Shown piece after piece: positions 5,295 through 8,202 of a stretch of 8,202 nt of DNA. Position 1 is the first letter of the stretch, and every line of letters starts with the position of its first letter. Source of the DNA: Actinomycetes bacterium (GTDB lineage: Bacteria; Actinomycetota; Actinomycetes; Actinomycetales; Microbacteriaceae); assembly GCA_023390155.1 (NCBI GenBank), contig JAEWDJ010000159.1, forward strand, positions 1-8,202, written 5' to 3'. A program made the position numbers and the translations under genes. The notes under the pieces are model-generated. The model was given only the letters and a program-made list of their open reading frames with translations, had not been told where the DNA came from and did no database searches.

Positions 5295-5765
5295 GGCCGG
5301 GTCGTGCTCGCCCTTCAGCACGAAGAACGACCCGCGGATCTCGCCCGCGAGCTTCGATCGCTGCCGGGCGAACTTGAAGCGGTCGGCGAGCTCGGCCGGC
5401 ACCTCCATGCCCTGCGAGAGCTTGAACCCGACGGCGCGTTTGCCCGCGGGGTCGAGCGCGTACATGACGTTGATGGAGAGGCCGGACTCGTAGAAGACGT
5501 AGTCCATGTGCAGGCCGTCGACCTCGAACGAGGTGGCCTCGAGCGGGCGGGAGGCGATGTGGAGGTCGCGCTCCTCGGCGAGGATGCGGGCGACCCGGTC
5601 GACGGTCGCGGTCTCCTCGTCGGCGGGCCCGACCGCGAAGTCGTGATCGTACTTGTTCTTGTAGTAGCGCGCCTCGTTGGCGCGCAGCCCTGCCAGCGCC
5701 TCCGCCACCGGGCTGGACTCCAGCCCGGCCGTGGACACGTTCACGAAGTCGACGATCTCCCGCAT
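5286..5765 (-). CDS. Unrecognised 159-residue protein
   Basis: I do not recognise a family. The protein starts MREIVDFVNVSTAGLESS, followed by a charged/aromatic patch ANEARYYKNKYDHDF (29-43), a helical charged stretch VDRVARILAEERDLHIASR, then beta-like sequence FEVDGLHMDYVFYESGLSINVMYAL and a basic tail FKFARQRSKLAGEIRGSFFVLKGEHD. It looks soluble and globular, with no signal peptide or membrane segment and normal high-GC codon use. The ATG at 5765 is preferred over an upstream GTG at 5792 because a GGAGGA Shine-Dalgarno lies directly before it. It sits 34 bases after the DUF1697 stop on the same strand and may be the third gene of the regulator operon, or use its own promoter near 5791-5796. 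Confidence 0.8.
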   Translation of the reverse strand: MREIVDFVNVSTAGLESSPVAEALAGLRANEARYYKNKYDHDFAVGPADEETATVDRVARILAEERDLHIASRPLEATSFEVDGLHMDYVFYESGLSINVMYALDPAGKRAVGFKLSQGMEVPAELADRFKFARQRSKLAGEIRGSFFVLKGEHDPADG

Positions 5766-5768
5766 GAG

Positions 5769-5774
5769 TCCTCC
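5769..5774 (-). promoter_or_regulatory. Shine-Dalgarno site deciding the start of the unrecognised gene
   Basis: On the minus strand GGAGGA lies 3 bases before the ATG at 5765 (4 bases counting from GGAGG). A start at the GTG 27 bases upstream would leave this site inside the coding region and has no comparable site of its own. Confidence 0.6.
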
Positions 5775-5790
5775 AGCCGTCTCTGGCACC

Positions 5791-5796
5791 ACGATA
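5791..5796 (-). promoter_or_regulatory. Possible internal -10 box upstream of the unrecognised gene
   Basis: TATCGT on the minus strand fits TANNNT and lies 25 bases before the ATG at 5765, just past the DUF1697 stop. No convincing -35 is seen 16-18 bases further upstream, so it is only a candidate for independent expression. Confidence 0.2.
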
Positions 5797-5799
5797 GCG

Positions 5800-6354
5800 T
5801 CAGGCCGGGCGCCGCTGGTCCAGCCGTTGGAGCAGCCGCGTCGTCGTGCTCCACGACCGGACGGTCATCGACCGGAACACCGGCAGCGCCATCAGCCGGG
5901 TGATACGGGTACGGCCCGCCTGGGCGGCGACGCGGGAGAAGTAGAGGGCGCCCGGGCCGGGCGCGACCGCATCCACCCCGTCCCGCAGCTCGGGCAGCTC
6001 GGCGAGCACCGTCGCGACGTCGAGCGAACGCGCCAGGAAGAAGACGTCGCTGCGGAGTTCGGGCGATCCGTGCCCGGCCGGCGCGCCGGCGACGGTGGCC
6101 GCGAGCTCGGCGTGCGAGCGAACGAGCGTGGGGATCTCGAACCCGAAGCGCTCCCCCAGCGCTCTCCCGAGGGACTCCTCCAGCTGCGCCGGCGTGGTGT
6201 CGCGTGCCGTGAACATCACGTTCCCGCTCTGGAGCAGGGTCGAGACGCCCGTGTGCCCCTGCTCCGCGACGAGAGCCACGAGGTCGGCCATGGCGACCGC
6301 GTTGCGCCCGCCGACGTTGATGCCGCGCAGCAGTGCGACGTAGTCGTCGCTCAT
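5800..6354 (-). CDS. DUF1697 family protein
   Basis: The 184-residue protein is a full-length DUF1697 member. It opens YVALLRGINVGGRNAVAMADL, with the family's RGINVGG block at residues 10-16, then LLQSGNV (QSGNV at 42-46), the central RSDVFFLA stretch and the C-terminal MTVRSWSTTTRLLQRL, which corresponds to the family's conserved T-x-RNWNTVTKL end (Asn replaced here by Ser). The biochemical role of the family is not established. It is a soluble cytoplasmic protein. The ATG at 6354 overlaps the stop of the upstream XRE regulator as ATGA and has no strong Shine-Dalgarno, so translation is probably coupled to the regulator. That linkage suggests shared expression; whether it also shares function is unknown. 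Confidence 0.93.
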   Translation of the reverse strand: MSDDYVALLRGINVGGRNAVAMADLVALVAEQGHTGVSTLLQSGNVMFTARDTTPAQLEESLGRALGERFGFEIPTLVRSHAELAATVAGAPAGHGSPELRSDVFFLARSLDVATVLAELPELRDGVDAVAPGPGALYFSRVAAQAGRTRITRLMALPVFRSMTVRSWSTTTRLLQRLDQRRPA

Positions 6355-7226
6355 CGGCCGAGCCCGTCCGCGGCGGGCCGGGGATCCCCGACGCTCGCCC
6401 CGGGCGCCCCGGCGGCGAGCACCGACAGCAGCGCGAGCTTCTCGGCGGCCGCGGTGTCGGCGGGATGGTAGAGCACGAGGACGATGCCGTCCGTCCCCGT
6501 CACCAGCAGCTTCTCGCGGTGCACGGCCAGCTCGCCGACCTCCGGGTGCTGGAAGGTGAAGGTGGCGCCGCGCCGTTCGCGCACGTCGTGCCTGCTCCAC
6601 AGCCGCGCGAACGCCGGGCTCGCGACCGACAGCTCGCCCACGAGCTCGACCACGCGCGCGTCGTCGGCGTCGGCGCCCACCGATCGGCGGAAGCCCGCGA
6701 TCAGCGTCGCGGATGCCGCCTCCCAGTCGGGGAAGAGGGCCTGCTCGGCCGGGTCGAGGAACACGTCGCGCAGCCGGTTGCGCCCGGCGACCAGCCGCGG
6801 CGAGAGTGCGGTCGCGAGCCGGTTCGCGGCGAGCACGTCGAGGTAGCGGCCCTCGACGAACGCGGGGAACGGCAGCTGCGGCACGAGCGCGGAAGTGCTC
6901 GCGGGGACGCTCTCCGGCCGTGGCCGCCGCGGACGGCGGGGACGCTCCTCCGCCCGCGCCAACGCGATCAGGTGCGCTGTCGCCTCCTCCTCGAGCTGGA
7001 GCACGCGCGCGATCGAGTGCAGCACCTGGTCGGAGGGATGCCGGTCCCGCCCCTGCTCCAGTCGCAGGTAGTACTCGGCGCTGATCCCGGCCAGCAGGGC
7101 GACCTCCTCCCTCCTCAGCCCGCGGACGCGGCGGGTCCCCAGCGCCGGGATCCCGACGGTCTCGGGGCCGATGAGTCCGCGCCGGGCGCGGAGGAACTCG
7201 CCCAGCCGGTTCTGCTCGCCGCTCAT
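6351..7226 (-). CDS. XRE-family regulator with MmyB-like ligand-binding domain
   Basis: The 291-residue transcription factor has an N-terminal helix-turn-helix (about 7-90) with the signature RRVRGLRREEVALLAGIS followed by EYYLRLEQGRDRHPS and VLHSIARVLQL. A basic linker, RPRRPRRPRP (95-104), leads to a C-terminal MmyB-like ligand-binding (MLTR_LBD) domain: FVEGRYLDVLAANRLATALSP, FPDWEAASATLIAGFRRSVG, WSRHDVRERRGATFTFQHPEVG and LVTGTDGIVLVLYHPAD. Members of this group commonly sit divergent from a short-chain dehydrogenase and respond to a small ligand, exactly as here. The ATG at 7226 is chosen: TACCGT seven bases upstream is a -10 candidate and the HTH begins soon after; a GTG at 7235 is the alternative. 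It overlaps the DUF1697 gene by 4 bases. An inverted repeat at 7232-7260 over its promoter suggests autoregulation. The ligand is unknown. Confidence 0.93.
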   Translation of the reverse strand: MSGEQNRLGEFLRARRGLIGPETVGIPALGTRRVRGLRREEVALLAGISAEYYLRLEQGRDRHPSDQVLHSIARVLQLEEEATAHLIALARAEERPRRPRRPRPESVPASTSALVPQLPFPAFVEGRYLDVLAANRLATALSPRLVAGRNRLRDVFLDPAEQALFPDWEAASATLIAGFRRSVGADADDARVVELVGELSVASPAFARLWSRHDVRERRGATFTFQHPEVGELAVHREKLLVTGTDGIVLVLYHPADTAAAEKLALLSVLAAGAPGASVGDPRPAADGLGR

Positions 7227-7231
7227 GCCGT

Positions 7232-7260
7232 CCACGGTAGCCGCGAACCCCGGACCGTGG
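7232..7260. promoter_or_regulatory. Inverted repeat, operator candidate for the XRE regulator
   Basis: CCACGGT (7232-7238) and ACCGTGG (7254-7260) form a perfect 7-base inverted repeat with a 15-base spacer, 22 bases centre to centre (two helical turns). The left arm covers most of the regulator's predicted -10 box, and the element lies between the regulator and the divergent dehydrogenase. Binding by a dimer here would block the regulator's promoter and could influence the divergent one. Confidence 0.4.
7234..7239 (-). promoter_or_regulatory. Candidate -10 box for a leaderless XRE-regulator transcript
   Basis: TACCGT on the minus strand fits TANNNT, with 7 bases to the ATG at 7226 and no Shine-Dalgarno in between. 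No clear -35 is visible. The opposite-direction promoter for the dehydrogenase is not evident in 7261-7360. Confidence 0.35.
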
Positions 7261-7360
7261 CTGTTCCTGCGGGTACCAGTGTCACCGGAGCCCTGGTCCG
7301 GTCCGGGCCGCCGCCGCACGATCGGAGCAGGGTCGCGAACGCGCGCGGCCTCTCGCCACG

Positions 7361-7366
7361 AAAGGA
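7361..7366 (+). promoter_or_regulatory. Shine-Dalgarno site of the short-chain dehydrogenase gene
   Basis: AAAGGA lies 5 bases before the ATG at 7372 and fixes the start; unlike the divergent regulator this gene has a transcribed leader. Confidence 0.6.
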
Positions 7367-7371
7367 CTCCC

Positions 7372-8202
7372 ATGTCGACACCTCCCGTTCTCGTCACCGG
7401 CGGCTCCGGCTTCATCGCCGGCCACGTCATCCTGCAGCTGCTCGCCTCCGGGGCGTCCGTGCGCGCGACTCTCCGCTCGCTCGACCGCGAGCCCGAGGTG
7501 CGTCGGACCCTCGCCCTGGCGGGGATGACCCGCGGTGACGCGCTCGAGTTCGTCCCCGCCGACCTGCTCGCCGACGCGGGCTGGCGGGAGGCGCTCGCCG
7601 GGGTCGAGCGGGTGCTGCACGTCGCCTCGCCCGTCCACCTCGGCCCGGTCACCGACGAGGAGGAGGTGATCGCGCCGGCGCGGGAGGGGACCCTGCGGGT
7701 GCTCCGCGCGGCCCGCGACGCCGGTGGGCGGCGCATCGTCGTCACCTCGGCCTTCCACGCCGTCGGCTTCGGCCATCCCCCGCTCGACCGCGCGTTCACC
7801 GAGGGCGACTGGTCGGTGCTCGACGGACCCGGGATGGACGCCTACGGGCGCAGCAAGGTGCTCGCCGAGCGCACCGCCTGGGAGTTCGCCGCGGCGGGCG
7901 GCGCTGGGCTGGAGCTGGTGACCCTTCTGCCCGTCGCGGTCGTCGGACCGCTTCTCGGCGACGGGATCTCGGGCGCCAACCACCTGGTGCACCGGGTACT
8001 GGCGGGCGAGCTGCCCGGGTACCCCGACTTCGCCGTGCCGATCGTCGACGTCCGCGATGTCGCGGCCGCCCATCTCGCGGCCCTGACCGCGGACGGCGCC
8101 GCGGGCGAGCGGTTCCTGCTCACCAGCCAGGAGGACGCCGTCCCGCTCGCCGAGATCGGCGCCGAGCTGCGCCGCGCGCTGGGCGACCGCGCTCCCCGGG
8201 TG
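7372..8202 (+). CDS. Extended short-chain dehydrogenase/reductase, dihydroflavonol reductase-like (3' end outside window)
   Basis: There are 277 open codons to the window edge; a typical member has about 320-350 residues, so perhaps 50-70 are missing. The N-terminus holds the NAD(P)-binding Rossmann motif TGGSGFIAGH (9-18), followed by a basic patch RATLRSLDRE suggestive of NADP(H) preference. D64 in PADL, LHVASPVH (about 82-89), the catalytic region VVTSAFHAVGFGH with S126, and Y158-G-R-S-K162 complete the Ser-Tyr-Lys set. PVAVVGP and VPIVDVRDVAAAHLAAL are the usual substrate-side blocks. The best match is the dihydroflavonol-4-reductase/aldehyde-ketone reductase subgroup; the real substrate is unknown. 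It is divergent from the XRE regulator, which probably controls it. Soluble cytoplasmic enzyme. Confidence 0.93.
   Translation, partial: MSTPPVLVTGGSGFIAGHVILQLLASGASVRATLRSLDREPEVRRTLALAGMTRGDALEFVPADLLADAGWREALAGVERVLHVASPVHLGPVTDEEEVIAPAREGTLRVLRAARDAGGRRIVVTSAFHAVGFGHPPLDRAFTEGDWSVLDGPGMDAYGRSKVLAERTAWEFAAAGGAGLELVTLLPVAVVGPLLGDGISGANHLVHRVLAGELPGYPDFAVPIVDVRDVAAAHLAALTADGAAGERFLLTSQEDAVPLAEIGAELRRALGDRAPRV

Noticed and set aside
6333..7538. Plus-strand open frame opposite the XRE regulator
   Set aside because: Shadow frame with Arg/Gln/Gly-rich sequence and no recognisable domain; the opposite strand has a complete regulator.
7227..7799. Upstream extension of the XRE regulator frame into the dehydrogenase gene
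   Set aside because: It is antisense to the SDR and lacks any domain; the HTH begins just after the ATG at 7226.

Overview
The window is very GC-rich throughout, with GTG starts, ATGA/GTGA gene overlaps and protein families typical of high-GC Actinobacteria. The mix suggests a soil- or plant-associated actinomycete, perhaps in or near Microbacteriaceae; this assignment is inferred from gene content and style only. The region is densely coded chromosomal DNA with nine genes (two cut by the window edges) and no intergenic gap above about 145 bases. I see no tRNA, rRNA, CRISPR array, insertion sequence, prophage module or attachment site.

Left part (1-2545): a heparinase II/III-like protein, open at the left edge, is read leftwards from position 1050. 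Divergent from it is a two-gene metal operon: an ArsR-family repressor whose metal ligands match mycobacterial KmtR (nickel/cobalt sensor), overlapping by 4 bases a His-rich cation diffusion facilitator close to Mycobacterium tuberculosis Rv2025c, the known KmtR target. The promoter and an inverted-repeat operator candidate sit directly on the repressor start codon.

Middle part (2546-5272): a small basic protein with a C-terminal SAP/Rho_N-like motif (probably nucleic-acid binding), then a multi-pass membrane methyltransferase of the ICMT/phospholipid methyltransferase type, followed after 20 bases by an alpha/beta hydrolase of the FrsA/dihydropseudooxynicotine hydrolase type with a visible Ser-Asp-His triad.

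Right part (5273-8202): a leftward operon of an XRE-family regulator with a MmyB-like ligand-binding domain, a DUF1697 protein overlapping it by 4 bases, and an unrecognised 159-residue protein. Divergent from the regulator is an extended short-chain dehydrogenase/reductase (dihydroflavonol reductase-like), open at the right edge; the regulator probably controls it and itself.

Recurring theme: four genes (the heparinase-like gene, kmtR-like gene, methyltransferase and XRE regulator) have no usable Shine-Dalgarno but have a -10-like hexamer 6-7 bases before the start codon, as expected for leaderless transcripts. The other free-standing genes have clear purine-rich Shine-Dalgarno sites. I found no wholly new system; the best leads are the compact KmtR/CDF operon with its operator over a leaderless start, and the operator-like palindromes in both divergent intergenic regions.
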